A stretch of DNA of 64,000 nt from Lepidodermella squamata (taxonomy: Eukaryota > Gastrotricha): NCBI GenBank assembly GCA_047495785.1, contig JBLDXI010000030.1:992001-1056000 (forward strand), in the 5' to 3' direction. The notes below the pieces were generated by a model. The model was not told where the DNA came from. It saw only the letters and a list, made by a program, of their open reading frames with translations, and ran no database searches. The stretch's first letter is position 1. Every line of letters starts with the position of its first letter. This document shows positions 45,531 through 56,823 of this stretch, piece after piece. The position numbers and the translations under genes were made by a program.

Positions 45531-45832
45531 CATATTATCGATAATTGTATTTCATTTATTGACAATTTAGCAATTATGGCAGTTCCGGCAGTTATTTCAA
45601 TTGCCAGAATCCGCAACAGGGCCATTGAAAAAAATCGCGCAAGCTTGCCATTTGGCAAAAGGTCAACATTAATTTTTGTTGTTCAATCGATCAATTTAGG
45701 ACTAGGTCCTTCCGTAAAGCCGTTTACAATGGCTTTACAGGAACTCGAATAATGAGTTAATTGATGGAGGAGTGCAGTACGCATTTGCATACAACATGAA
45801 GTTAGAAACGATTTCTGCCTTGGAAATCGAAC

Positions 45833-47021
45833 ATGAACATTAGTTATAGTGGGCTATACATTTTTAATTTTCTGATGGTAGCTGAGCTCGCATCGCTACA
45901 AGCTATTCTGTCGGACGCCGACAAATTTCAGGCGAGATTTGCTGAATTATGTCCAGCAGTTCTGTCTAAAAGCTTACCAATTGATCAAGCGTTGTATTCT
46001 AACCAGAGCAGCCCGGTTACCGTGGCTATTAGTATGATATTCCATCGTTTTGTGGGAATCGATGACGTGGAGCAAAAGCTTTCTTTGATTGCATATATGA
46101 CTATGGAATGGGGGCTACCATGCGAAATTCCGAAATGCACAGATTTGCTGTCTGAAACAGAGTGCAAGATGCCTTATCCTGACGAGCTGTATTACAAGGT
46201 TCCAGCTTCGGATGTATGGACGCCAGAGATCTATCACGTGACCGCTTTTGAATCGCCTATCTTCGGTCGAAAATTGGGCAGCCAGGTCTGGATCTATCCA
46301 TTCCTTCCAATCGCAATTTCCTATATCGTTTACGACCGATTCGATATTTCCTGCACAACTTTCAGTTACAAAAAATTCCCGTTCGACACCCAGGCGTGCT
46401 CTCTAATATTTGAATCAACTGATGCTCGCAAGGACGTGGCGCTCTACCTTCAAAAATTTGACATCGATGAACCTGACCGGAACTCCTTCATCGTTGACAC
46501 TGAAATATGGTCGCTTGTCGAGCCACTCGAGTATAGCAGCCAACCATCCGTACATGGAAACGGCACGTACATTGTTGACAAAGTTAACATGACGATTCAA
46601 TTTCGCCGCAAAAGCAGCTACTACGTTTGCAACATATTCGTACCAACTGTCATACTTTTTCTTCTTCAAACTGTTTCTTTGATCGCGGAACCAGTGAACA
46701 GGGACCAATCAGCGTTTTGCGTAACCGTCGTGCTGTCTTACGTAGTGCTTCTCACTATAGTTTTTGACATGATGCAAAAAAACTTCAGACCACGTCTACC
46801 TTGTGTACATGGTCGCCACTAAGTTCATTATGGCAGTCCTAATCACTGTCTACACCTGCTTGAGCCCTAGTATCCCCGAGTCAATGAAATCTCGCGTTTT
46901 CAAGTTGAACGTTTCCCTAGCCTTGCCAATGCATCGTCTTTTGGATCTGGCGATGGCTTCAGTGACAGCTGTAGTTGTAATTATTATCGACGTGATTCTC
47001 TCCTCACTGATGTTAACTTGA
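45833..47021 (+). CDS. Array B Cys-loop channel subunit with a single-base frameshift
   Basis: Intronless. The first frame runs 45833-46822 through signal peptide, three-cysteine region (LPCEIPKCTDLLSETEC), Cys loop (CTTFSYKKFPFDTQAC, 14 intervening residues), M1 and M2. The second frame continues from about 46780 with VYMVATKFIMAVLI (M3) through M4 to SLMLT. The break is one extra A in a run of seven (46771-46777) right after M2, so the total length is 3n+1. With one A fewer the gene would be intact. It may therefore be a young pseudogene or a homopolymer sequencing error. A polyadenylation signal lies near 47098. Confidence 0.75.
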
Positions 47022-48337
47022 CGCCTATGTTCGCCTATGCTAATTTTTTGTTTTCATGCTGGACTATTTTTCCGTCAATTTTACTTGGGAAAGTGACAAT
47101 AAAAAAAATAGTTTTTCTCAGCAGATTTTTGCGGCTTCCTAAGTTCATTTCACCTTTTAGCAAGTGATTGTAAGTATAATTGCAGGGCAGAATCGCATTT
47201 AGGACAGAAAAAGTGATGTGGAAGAAACAAAGTGTTATATAATTGCATCAGAAATACACATCAATGTGTATATATATAATAGTGACAGGTAATAGTAAAA
47301 TCGCAACAATATAGAGTAATAAAACGAAACAGCATTTCAGCAGTATACAAATAATAAAGCAGTGTCGAAGATGGACCTTTCGCTGAGAGGGGGATAGTGA
47401 TTTAAGCGCTCGCTTGATTATGTACTCTTTAGCGGCATTTATTCTGAAGTAGTACTGGTAAACTACCTCGCAACAATTCTCGGCCGTTTCAGCTTACAGG
47501 CTACATAGCGCAGCCGCTATTCACCGAAGCGGAAAACATTAGCACAATAGAGCAGAACAATTGCGCGCATAAGAGACTTAACGGTTCCGGCAAAGTTGCT
47601 GTTGAGAGGGTTTTTTCGATATGTTTAACAACCAAAACAACCGCCTGGATAGGCCCCTGTTCTTTATCCTCTGTAATCTTGAGGGTGTGCAGCTGAAGGG
47701 TTCAACAAATTGAAAGGTTCAAAAGTATGCTTTTTTTTATAGGAAAATACGATAAAAGGAAGGTGTTTCATTGTTTCGTTATGCTAAGAGAATGCATAAG
47801 AGCACTGTTTCGGTAATTCAGCCTCAAACATAGGACAAGCTTTCAAAATTTTCAAAATTATTAGCCAAACATCCAAAATTGTGAATTTTTTTTCTATTAA
47901 GTTTATTACCGGAAGCCTCATACTGTATACTGTATACTGTATAGCAAAAAGAAGGGGAAGTGCTGAGGCATATTTGCAACAAAATAGTTAGAACAATAGT
48001 AGAAAATAGTCGATTTTTCTGACCTATTGTTTTTTCAACGGTTTCTAGGTAATTCGACCATGCTGAGTTCAGCGCAATTTACAGAAGTGCTCTATCTATC
48101 CTAGTTTTTGCGCTACGACATAGAGGAGGTCAGGCGACGCGACGACCTGACTTGGCAAAATTTCAAAATTCCCCCATAAATGCGTCACCATGGAAAATGT
48201 TTTAAATAATTTTAAATTGTATTGAATTAAATATTTCTAGTGAGAATTTAATAAAATTATTGAACTTGCGTGAAGTAAATGAGGGAAAAGGCGGAATTTT
48301 TAAACTTTTACCTGCACAGAACTAAGCGGGGTCCGGA
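47022..48337. other. Intergenic, nothing recognised
   Basis: A+T-rich, with a short tandem TATACTG repeat (three units near 47923-47943). I see no gene. Confidence 0.4.
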
Positions 48338-48597
48338 ATTGAGCGCATTTAATCCAAGTCTGCACGAAAACCCACCGAAACCAATCGCGTTACATCTGCC
48401 TGCAGTGTTTTAAGGTGGATCTATGCAAATGGCCATGTGCCGCGGAGAAGAAGCCGGACATTTGTGTCAACTGTGCGAAGAAGTGCCACTTCGGCCACGA
48501 TGTAAGGTTCTATGCATCGAATGAGGCGTTTGTGTGATTGTGGGGATCAAAAAGATGGCATTGCGCCTTGCCGAGCTAGGTCTGATAGCTATTTCAA
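48338..48597 (+). pseudogene. Partial copy of the astacin-UBR gene (second UBR box)
   Basis: Matches 41993-42248 closely: HLIQVCTKTHRNQSRY and the box GICVNC-type text to the CDCG motif. A 2-bp deletion just before that motif shifts the frame. The copy is then interrupted at 48598 by the large element. It resumes at 53265 with AATACTCTTGTCACTTTCGTGCT, matching the sequence just after the intact gene's stop codon (42249). The protease domain is absent. Confidence 0.88.
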
Positions 48598-50639
48598 ATG
48601 CCGGGGGGAACCCCCATACTGTCACCGTTTGTGAGTTGACAAGTTGTTTGTTTGTTTGTTTGTTTGTTTGTTTGTATGCCGCCAGTGTGCGCACCGTCTA
48701 TGCTCGCCATTCGCGCACGCTGTTAATTATATCAAATAGTTTTGGCTTTTTGGTCTAAATGTAAATGCGACTGCTGATATTCTTGCGTGGTTATATGACA
48801 ATTGAGCAACGACAATTCAGCAATTCGACAAAAAAATGAAATGAAAGTTCTTTGTGATTTTTGAGACGTCCCATTCGTTAAATGCCGGGGGGAACCCCCA
48901 TACTGTCACCGTTTGTGAGTTGACAAGTTGTTTGTTTGTTTGTATGCCGCCAGCCTGCGCACAGTCTGTGCACGCCTGTTGCGCACTCTTTTAACTATTC
49001 AGGTTTGGTTTTTGGATGTACTAGGTGTAGGTTTGGTGATAACTGAGTAGTTAACCACCGCATACATTACAGACGTACACAATCGGACAAAACTTCTTGC
49101 CGGTGACTGAAAATTAACCTTTTCTTGAGATTTTATACTTCTAAGCGTGGTTTTATTCAGCAATCACATGGTGAGTAAGCAATAAAGTATTGGCCAGCAA
49201 TTGCCGTGGCTTCGATTCTGTCAATTCTGTCGATTTCAGCCCGCCGCAGAATGTCGATGTATTGATATGCATTGACTCGACCTAGGCACTGCTGTTCGAC
49301 GCCGAATCATGACCATCACTTATGATGCCGGAGCAACACTCGTCAGAGAACGACGCACAGCGTTAATCGTGAATCGCCTCGTCGCCAGCATTCAGGTTGC
49401 GCTTTCAGACCGTCGGTTTGCGGCGAATACCGTTGATTCTCAAGTGTAGTGAGACGGTTCGGGCTGACGGTTCGGTTATGTGTATTGCTGCCCGACTTGG
49501 CGTTTCAGCTGATTCAGCGGCAATCTCCGTCTAAATCGTAGGGAGAGACACTGGCTTTTCACCTCCGAAGCCGACCCCATCCCCTGCTCATTCTCCCGGA
49601 CGCTGCACAGCCACGTGCCAAACCCATAGAAATCTATTACGCCGTTCGCCGAATTAGTTGCTTTTAGGCCCTAACTATCCCGAACAGTTCGTCGCGCCCG
49701 ATGTCCGTACCCGATCTTCAACGAACTGAGCCTCTTCAGCTTCCAGAACGGCCGAGTTCTCCGTTCTCCGGCGCGTGGTAGCCGACAATGTACATCGCCT
49801 TGAGACTCTAATACCTATTGGTTGGATGCCACTAGTCCCATTTTCTACGAGTGGGGAAAGGATGTCAAGTAGCACCTTCGTTCTACTCCCTTGTAATCTA
49901 CACCTGTGATCTCATATGTTCACCCAGAGCCCTTGGTAATTCGCAAGGCGCGTAGGCTGATGATGTCACCTCGTTTAGTAAGGGAGCTACTTTGTCAGAG
50001 CTAGAGTAAAGGTCTCAGAACGGAATCGATCTTTGCCTAGGCTTGCCTTTAGCGGCAACATTTCCACGTCGCCATGTTGCAAAACAAGACACTCTGCCCA
50101 AGTCTGGTAGTCCGTTTCACGACTACCGCGTCAGAGGCTCTTAGGCTGCTATCGCCGGCAGCTTGACGCGTCCGAACTTGATCTGCGACGAACTGGATCT
50201 CTACAACTCCTTTCTCAGGCACGTGGTAGCCGATACTGCGTGTAACGCCTTGAGACTTTTATAACTCCCTGGTTAGAGGCCTTATTAGTTCTATTTTTTA
50301 AGAGCGAGGAAACGGCCACTTGACACAGCGACAGAACTACCGCTAGGGATGGTTCCACGGTCCTACTTCGCTATCTTCCACGAACTGAGCCTCTTAAACC
50401 CCCAGTACCACTGAGTTTTCCGTTAGCCAGCGCTTGGTTCAATTTAGCATTCACTTTGACTCGCCTATAGCTTTCTACAACTCCCGGGTTAGATGGTATT
50501 AGCCCTATTTTCTATTTTCTAAAGGTGCCGATCTCCTCCGTAGTTCTTACTGTAGTTCTTACCGTAGTTCTACTGTAGTGATCACGTTGCCATTTAGCAC
50601 GATATCGTAGGTGGACAGAATGAAAAAATGACGGTAGCA

Positions 50640-50703
50640 GATGAGATTTGAACCCTCAATTCAACACTCGATGCCAGGCACCTTATCAACTGAGCTATCG
50701 TGC
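50640..50703 (-). repeat. tRNA-like module in the large element, first copy
   Basis: Inverse of the module at 14096: GGGTTCAAATCTCATCT complement at the left and AACTGAGCTATC, the A-box complement, at the right. Confidence 0.5.
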
Positions 50704-52196
50704 AGTCCCGGACATGCTAGTCTTTTGAAGGTGTCCCTGAATTGTTTTTCGCGTTAGTTTCAAACAAGACAGTTTCTGGAAACTTTCATTTATATAGAAG
50801 AAAGTTTTCAAGTGAAAACTATGGCACCGTTCCGCCGAGCTCTACCGTAGTCGTGGCTTAGAACTACGGTATGAGACCCGCCAAGCGATTTCGGCCCTAT
50901 CTCGGTGTTCAATCATTCGAAAAGTGGGTGTTGTGCAATTGGGACTATGCGCCAGATGTTGTCTTTTCAAATGATTAATAAGGGACGAAATCGCTTGGCG
51001 GGTCTCATATGTACGGTATGAATCGGTGGTGCTAGGGGTGTCACCTCTTTTTTATAGGATGTGCTTAACTGGTCTCCCCCGTTTACCCAGCACCCTTCGC
51101 ACGGCGCAGGAAGCCATCCTGAGATTCCGTCCCACGACTATTACGTCAGAGTCTCCTTCCTCGAGCACTGCTGTCGCTTGCCAGGCGTGCCTTTCTTCGT
51201 GTTGCGCATTCAACGCCGCTGTGAGGTAACGCCGTTCGCTTAGTGCTCCCGTTGGGTGAGGATATGGAAGGTTACAGTGGATCTTGGTCTTGGCATGCGT
51301 AGAGATTACAGCAGGCTCGATTCGGGCCTTACCCGTTAGTTCACAGGTAGAATTACCATCATTGTTCTCGTCAGTCTCAAAGGTTCACCCCGGCGCTACT
51401 GCGGCAGCTTTGCTGCTGCTGTTGCCAATGGATGGGCCGAAGCCATGGGTCCTGGAAGAGCGCTCTTAGGGTCGCTTGTTGGGGTCTCTTGAGGACAGAT
51501 AGGTAGCGATTGGTGCAGTCTTGCTGACATTCCCAATCTACCACTTTCCCTTTTGTAACACGATGAAGTGATCGGCCACCGTTGGGGCAGGGCGTCATTG
51601 ATTAATCGATCAGTTGTTGAAACTCATTACGCCGTTGACCGAATCTGTTGCTCTTATAGGCTCTTGGGCTGCTATCACCGGCAGTTTGATGCTTCCGAAC
51701 TTATCTGCGACGAACTGAGTCTCTACAACTCCCAGAACCGCCGAGTTATCCGTTCTCCGGTGCGTGGTAGCCGCCGCGTATCGCCTTGAGACTTTCATAA
51801 CTCCCTGCATAGATCACTCCGTTCTACGACTCCCTGGTTAGAGGTATTATTAGTCCTATTTTCTACGAGCGAGGAAACGGACACTTCACTCTGCGGGAGA
51901 ACTACCGCTAGGGATGGTAGGGATCGTCCCTACCAGTTCCCCGGTCTTATTTCACTATCTTCCACGAACTAAGCCTCTTCAACTCCCAGTACCGCTGAGT
52001 TTTAGCCAGCGCTTGGTTCAACTTAGCATACACTTTGACTCGCCTATGGCTTTCTACAACTCCCGGGTTAGATGGTATTAGCCCCATTTTCTAACCGTAG
52101 CACCACCGTAGTTCTTACCGTTCTAACGTCTACCGTAGTGAATACGTGCCGTTTATTAAGGTACCGTAGGTGGACAAAATGAAAAGTGACAGTAGC

Positions 52197-52258
52197 AGAT
52201 GAGATTTGAACCCTCAATTGAACCCTCGAAGACAGGCCCCGTATCAACTGAGCTATCA
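52197..52258 (-). repeat. tRNA-like module in the large element, second copy
   Basis: As at 50640, with TATCAACTGAGCTATCATGC as the inverse A-box segment. Its flanks match the 14096 copy better than the first copy does. Confidence 0.5.
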
Positions 52259-52499
52259 TGCAGATTCGGACATGCTAGTCTTTTAAAGGTGTCCCTCAGT
52301 GGTTTTTGCGTTCGTCTCAAACAAGACAGTTTCTGGAAAGTTTCATTTCTAGAAGAAAGTCTACTAGTGAAAACTATGGTACCGTGCTGAAAAACTACCG
52401 CGCCGCAGTGCTTTACCGTAGTTTCTACCGGAGTCGTGACTTAGAACTAAGATATATATACTTGAAATAAACACCCGTGTAGGGTATAATTTGAAGAGA

Positions 52500-52590
52500 A
52501 AGCGCATCGGCAAAGAACTCTTATTCACTTTATTTAAACGTGACGTTTCGGCTCTCTCGCGAGCCATCATCAGACTAGAAAGCAAAACAA
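52500..52590 (-). ncRNA. Hammerhead-ribozyme-like core of a Penelope-type element
   Basis: On the minus strand CTGATGA is followed by T, a GGCTC/GAGCC stem closed by GCGAGA, then GAAAC: the conserved CUGAUGA...GAAA core of hammerhead ribozymes. A short ACG/CGT stem III with loop TCA follows directly. Stem I is less clear; AUAAAG downstream can pair with CUUUAU upstream. Minimal hammerheads of this kind are known in Penelope-like retroelements. It lies in a segment (about 52445-52945) absent from the other large element copy. Confidence 0.6.
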
Positions 52591-52726
52591 GATAAAGAAC
52601 AAGGTAAAGGGGAAATCACAACAGAGAAAGTCCACAACAAAAAATTATGAATTGCACTAAAATACCTTCAATTTGATAGAATCTGACTGCACGTTTAGGC
52701 TCATTGCTAGTTTGATTTTCTTTATC

Positions 52727-52891
52727 CAGGGTGCGAACTACAGGGGTGCTGGGGTGTCGCGACACCCCAGCTCCGGGACTCCAAACAGATGAAGGCTGAA
52801 AAAACCACAGGGGGGCCCTTTGGTTTTTTCGGCTGGGTCATAGATAACAAGTAGAAAACACCTCAGCTCCTGGATCCTACTTCGCACCCTG
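52727..52891. mobile_element. 165-bp hAT-like MITE
   Basis: Termini CAGGGTGCGAA and TTCGCACCCTG are perfect inverted repeats. Flanks TCTTTATC and TCTATATC fit an 8-bp target duplication with one change. Near the left end lies a perfect palindrome, GCTGGGGTGTCG plus its inverse. TIRs starting CAGGG and an 8-bp duplication point to hAT. Confidence 0.65.
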
Positions 52892-53330
52892 TCTATATCT
52901 AAAGATATCTATATAAAGAAAATCAAACTAGCAGCACGCGCAGCACGCCATCTTGAGAGTCCGTTCTACAACTACTACGCCAGAGTCTCCGCCCTCGAGC
53001 ACTGCTGTCGCTTGCTAGGCGAGTTTGTGTGGCGCATTCAACGCCGCTATGAGGTAACCTTGGGAGGTAACGCCGTTCGCTGAGTGGTGCCGTTGCGTGA
53101 GGTTATGGAAAGGTTACTGTGAATCTTGGTCATGGCATGCATAGAGATTACAGCAGGCTCGATTCAGGCCCGATAGTTTACAGGTAGAACTACCATCATT
53201 GTTCTCGTCAGTCTCAAAGGTTCCCCCCGGCGCTACTGCGGCAGCTTTGCTGCTGCTGTTGCCAATAATACTCTTGTCACTTTCGTGCTGAATACTTCTG
53301 CTATCTGCATTTTCTAATAAAATAGCTTAA

Positions 53331-53730
53331 AGAATCGAATTTTCGGATTTTCTACTCACGAATAACACCAGTGCCCTGAAGTTTTGCATAACACCAACCT
53401 TCAAACCTTGTATATCAGTTCATCGAACCTTGTTTAAAATTGGCCACAGCTCGATTCATATAGAGGCCTGAAAAAACCGACAACAGCCGTCCTAGAACTT
53501 CAAAGGATAAGCAATACCTGGAGCTATGCCAAACTTAAAATTTATGAGATTTTGCTTCCCTGCATCTCATAACAAAACCCCAAAAACCAAAATCTAGTGC
53601 ATTTGCAGGAACTAAGCAGGAAATTTGACATGACTGCTGACTTGATCGTTGAGTGTTACCCATCTATTCGGAAAATTATTTCGGCCTATTGCACATAATC
53701 GAAAATAAAAAAGCGCATTGGATAAAATTC
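53331..53730. other. 5' flank of the array B gene
   Basis: Between the residual astacin-UBR pseudogene 3' flank and the next channel gene. An upstream in-frame ATG at 53653 exists, but its extension is not hydrophobic. No other feature is seen. Confidence 0.4.
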
Positions 53731-54912
53731 ATGGCACTGCTTACTCTGGTTTTACTCATGATGATCGTAAAAACCGCTTTTACGGACGGCGATTTATCGA
53801 CTGCAGGGAAATTAGAGGCTAAATACACTGAATATTGCCCGGCTATTCGATCGAAATGCCTGCCAACGGATCACTTATTACATTCCAACAACAGCGGCCC
53901 GCTCGATGTATCTATTGAAATGAGCCTTCATCGTTTTGTAGGAATCGACGATGTGGATCAAAAGCTGTCTTTACTTGCATATCTCTCTATGTATTGGAGC
54001 CCACCTTGCGATACCCCGAACTGCACCGATTTACTATCCGAGACAGAGTGCAAGATAACCGACCCCGAAAGGCTGGTATTTCTAGTCCCGGCAATGGAAT
54101 TTTGGACGCCAGGGATCATTCATGTTACTGCTTATGAGTCGCCTGCTCTCAGTCGCAGAGTAAGTGACCAGGTTGTGATCAATCCTTTTCTGTCACGATT
54201 ATTCTCAATGACTTACACGATTTACGACCGATTCGACGTTTCCTGCACAACTTTCAGCTACAGGAAATATCCCTTCGATACGCAATCCTGCACGCTGGTT
54301 TTTGAATCTACAGATTATTACGGGGACATTAATTTCTACATTTACTCATTTGCAATCGACGCGTCAGCCCGGGAGACTTTCATCGTTGACACGGATATCT
54401 GGTCAGTCGTAGAGCCTCTCGAGTATGCGAGCTATTCAATTTTGCAGGGTAAGAGCCTGTTCAATGTTAACCGAATCAATATGACGATCCGATTCCGCCG
54501 CAAAAGTGGCTACTACGTCTGCAACATCTTCATTCCAACCATTACGCTTTTCTTTCTTCAAGTCGTTTCATTGATAACCGAGCCTGTGAACCGAGACCAA
54601 TCAGCGTTTTGCGTGACTGTCGTGCTGTCTTACGTTGTATTTCTCACCATAATTTTTGGCATGATTCCAATAACTTCAGACCACGTCTATCTTGTGTACA
54701 TGGTCGCGGCCAAATTCATCGTTGCTGTCCTAATCACAGCCTACACGTGCGTGAGCCCCAGTATTCCCGGGTCAATGAAATCTCGAGTTATCAAGTTAAG
54801 CAAATGCCTGGCCATTCCAATTCATCGCCTTCTCGACCTGGCTGTGGCTGCAACTGCAGGCCTCCTTGTGTTAATTTTTGACTTGGTTCTTTTCTCACTG
54901 ATGTTGTCTTAA
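53731..54912 (+). CDS. Cys-loop ligand-gated ion channel subunit, array B (393 aa, intact, intronless)
   Basis: I start at 53731 (MALLTLVLLMMIV) rather than the in-frame ATG 78 nt upstream because it begins a normal signal peptide and aligns with the relative at 60335. The extracellular domain has LHRFVGIDDVDQKLSLL, aligning with the VDEKN strand of Cys-loop receptors. It also has a CDTPNCTDLLSETEC triple-Cys segment, FWTPGI, and the loop CTTFSYRKYPFDTQSC with 14 intervening residues. M1 is YYVCNIFIPTITLFFLQ. M2 follows NRDQSAFCVTVVL. M3 and M4 are joined by a short linker with SIPGSMKSR. The polyadenylation signal AATAAAAGGAGT near 54999 is shared with the gene ending at 57984. No introns, unlike array A. 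Confidence 0.93.
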   Translation: MALLTLVLLMMIVKTAFTDGDLSTAGKLEAKYTEYCPAIRSKCLPTDHLLHSNNSGPLDVSIEMSLHRFVGIDDVDQKLSLLAYLSMYWSPPCDTPNCTDLLSETECKITDPERLVFLVPAMEFWTPGIIHVTAYESPALSRRVSDQVVINPFLSRLFSMTYTIYDRFDVSCTTFSYRKYPFDTQSCTLVFESTDYYGDINFYIYSFAIDASARETFIVDTDIWSVVEPLEYASYSILQGKSLFNVNRINMTIRFRRKSGYYVCNIFIPTITLFFLQVVSLITEPVNRDQSAFCVTVVLSYVVFLTIIFGMIPITSDHVYLVYMVAAKFIVAVLITAYTCVSPSIPGSMKSRVIKLSKCLAIPIHRLLDLAVAATAGLLVLIFDLVLFSLMLS

Positions 54913-55977
54913 ATTCATTCTTTACTGCTGGTCTAGCTGTCCTATATTTTGCGTTTTAAAGTATCTTGAAGTATCGGTGAATTGAGCTGCTAGCATAATA
55001 AAAGGAGTGTTCTTTAGTATTAATTTTTATAAATAATGGAGTTTGCAGCAGGGTTCGATCGGTATGTATCTAGCATAGCATATCATATCATTATCTTCAT
55101 TTCATCATTTCTTTCTCAGATTCTAAGTTATAAGTCAACAATATTCAACAAATATTAACAAAGTTTATAGTACAGAGGAAAATGAAGAAAATAGAAGGAA
55201 AAATGATGAAATGAAAATGACCCCGGTGTACCCAGTTCGCCGGGCGTGACGATGATTTAACTCACGCCAAGTGCACCGACTGTCAGAGGAGGACCGGTAG
55301 CAAGCTACAAGCTACCTATCCTTATTGACTACCTCTGAACTCACCCTTAATCCGATATTTTAATTTCCCCATAATAGCTATGAATGTTATGTCGCCAAGT
55401 AGTATCCTCGACCAGGGCGTTGGCCTCCTCAACATTTTTAATCCCTATTTTGTTCAAATGTGTTGATGCAATCAATTAAACTTAAGTTCGCCCTCGAGTC
55501 GCCCTCGCCCTCGCCCTCGCCCTCGAGGTCTACTCCAAGTCATGTGACGTAGATTGGACGCCGTACCCAGAGCACCCCGGCTGACCAAAAGACGTGTTCG
55601 CTATTTGCTCATGAATATTCAGAATAATTTGCAGCCTAAGAACTAAACTGACGGAGCTCCATTCGAATTTGTTAACAAATTTAAATTTGAAAATTTGAAA
55701 TTAATTTCCCAGCTTAACTTCTGAAGATCGCAAAAAGTAAAGTTTTGGCGCGATTACGGAGACGCTACCAAGATGAGATGCATTTTGAAGATGAATTCAG
55801 GTGATGGATGGCAGCTTCTGCTCAAAATTTCAAAATTCGATCTCAAGTCAACAGAAATGGCACAAGAAATATGTACTGGGGTGGAAAAAAATGACATGAT
55901 TCATCTCATTAAATTTGAAACGATGAACTTTGCTTCTTATTAGTCTGACTTCAGTTTCTCGTATCCTTAGTGCAGCG
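54913..55977. other. Intergenic, nothing recognised
   Basis: 3' flank of the array B gene, then unassigned sequence. A short hexamer repeat is listed separately. Confidence 0.4.
55490..55527. repeat. Short (CGCCCT)n-like repeat
   Basis: Five or so GCCCTC units in a row, beginning and ending near a CTCGAG word. Confidence 0.7.
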
Positions 55978-56080
55978 TCACATGCTCCAAGTATCATCCG
56001 GCGGCTGCCAGTACCGCATCTGGCTTGCCGCAACAGGATACATGCGAGCGACGTGCCCATACCAGCGATTTTGACGGTTA
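55978..56080 (-). pseudogene. Possible LINE reverse-transcriptase tail fragment
   Basis: Minus-strand translation contains NRWYGHVARM followed about 25 residues later by a stop. The W(F/Y)GHV.RM motif is frequent at the C-terminus of non-LTR retrotransposon polymerases. Only this short piece is visible, so the call is tentative. Confidence 0.35.
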
Positions 56081-56252
56081 GCCCAGAAATTTTGGATGTA
56101 AACTGTTCCGATGCTTTGAAAAATTAGAATTTTAGGGAAAAGGAAAACATAAATATTGGGTTTCACTTTTTATTTCATCCTAAGCCGCTTTTCAAAGATT
56201 CGCGCGTTCAAAGATTTTGCAACGATAATAATTAGACTTATGTCGCGGTAAT

Positions 56253-56450
56253 TACAGTGGAACTGGAACCCCGATTTCCCGTCTTCTGCGGTTCCACGAA
56301 AATCCTGACGGAAAATCAAACTTGACGGGAAATCGAGGTAGTTTTAAATGTAATTGCACTCTGCAGGTCCAAGTCGCTCTTGAATATGTACATATCGCGA
56401 TTTCCCGTCAGACGGGAAATCAGGTGACAGGAAATCGGGGTTCGACTGTA
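56253..56450. mobile_element. 198-bp MITE with pogo/Tigger-like ends
   Basis: Flanked by TA. The right end GGGGTTCGACTG inverted reads CAGTCGAACCCC, the typical start of pogo/Tigger-type elements. The left end CAGTGGAACTGGAACCCCG is the same with a short internal duplication. GATTTCCCGTC words are repeated in both orientations inside. Confidence 0.6.
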
Positions 56451-56823
56451 TTGCACATTGCACTTATTCGAATCTCCCTTTTTGGAACCGGTATCAGTAT
56501 TAGATTTTTATATATCTTGTTTTAAATGATCAACATTTTCAAGTGATGATTTCCGCATATCTTTTAAAAATATCAACAAATCAAAACTTTGTGATTGTGA
56601 TTCACTAAAGAAATAACTAATTATAGCTATGATATCATTGATGGTTTTGGTCAATCTCCAATATCAAATTTACAGTTTACATTGGATCGAACTGCTCTAT
56701 AATGTTTAACAGGAAATTTGCGCATGCTCACTGAATGAAATGGTGGTTTGCATTCAGTTGATCGAAGCAGCTCGTGAAGTTTAATGCGCAGTTTAAGGAA
56801 AGCATCGACAGAAAACAAGTAAA

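Larger units (their letters stand above)
48600..53264 (+). mobile_element. Large non-coding mobile element, copy 2 (4.7 kb, composite)
   Basis: Begins GCCGGGGGGAACCCCC and ends GCTGCTGTTGCCA. It is flanked by AT on both sides inside the astacin-UBR pseudogene, whose intact copy gives the empty site TTCAAATAATACTC. The left-end module, with a TTTG repeat, is duplicated at 48884. Internal modules occur twice (about 51020-51430 and 52950-53264; also 50400-50870 and 51940-52440), so it is a tandem composite. It is related in reverse orientation to 13478-16262. No protein-coding gene is seen. Confidence 0.78.

Noticed and set aside
45453-45752. 99-codon open frame after the truncated array B pseudogene
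   Set aside because: It overlaps a tRNA-derived fragment, shows no similarity to local families and has no supporting signals.
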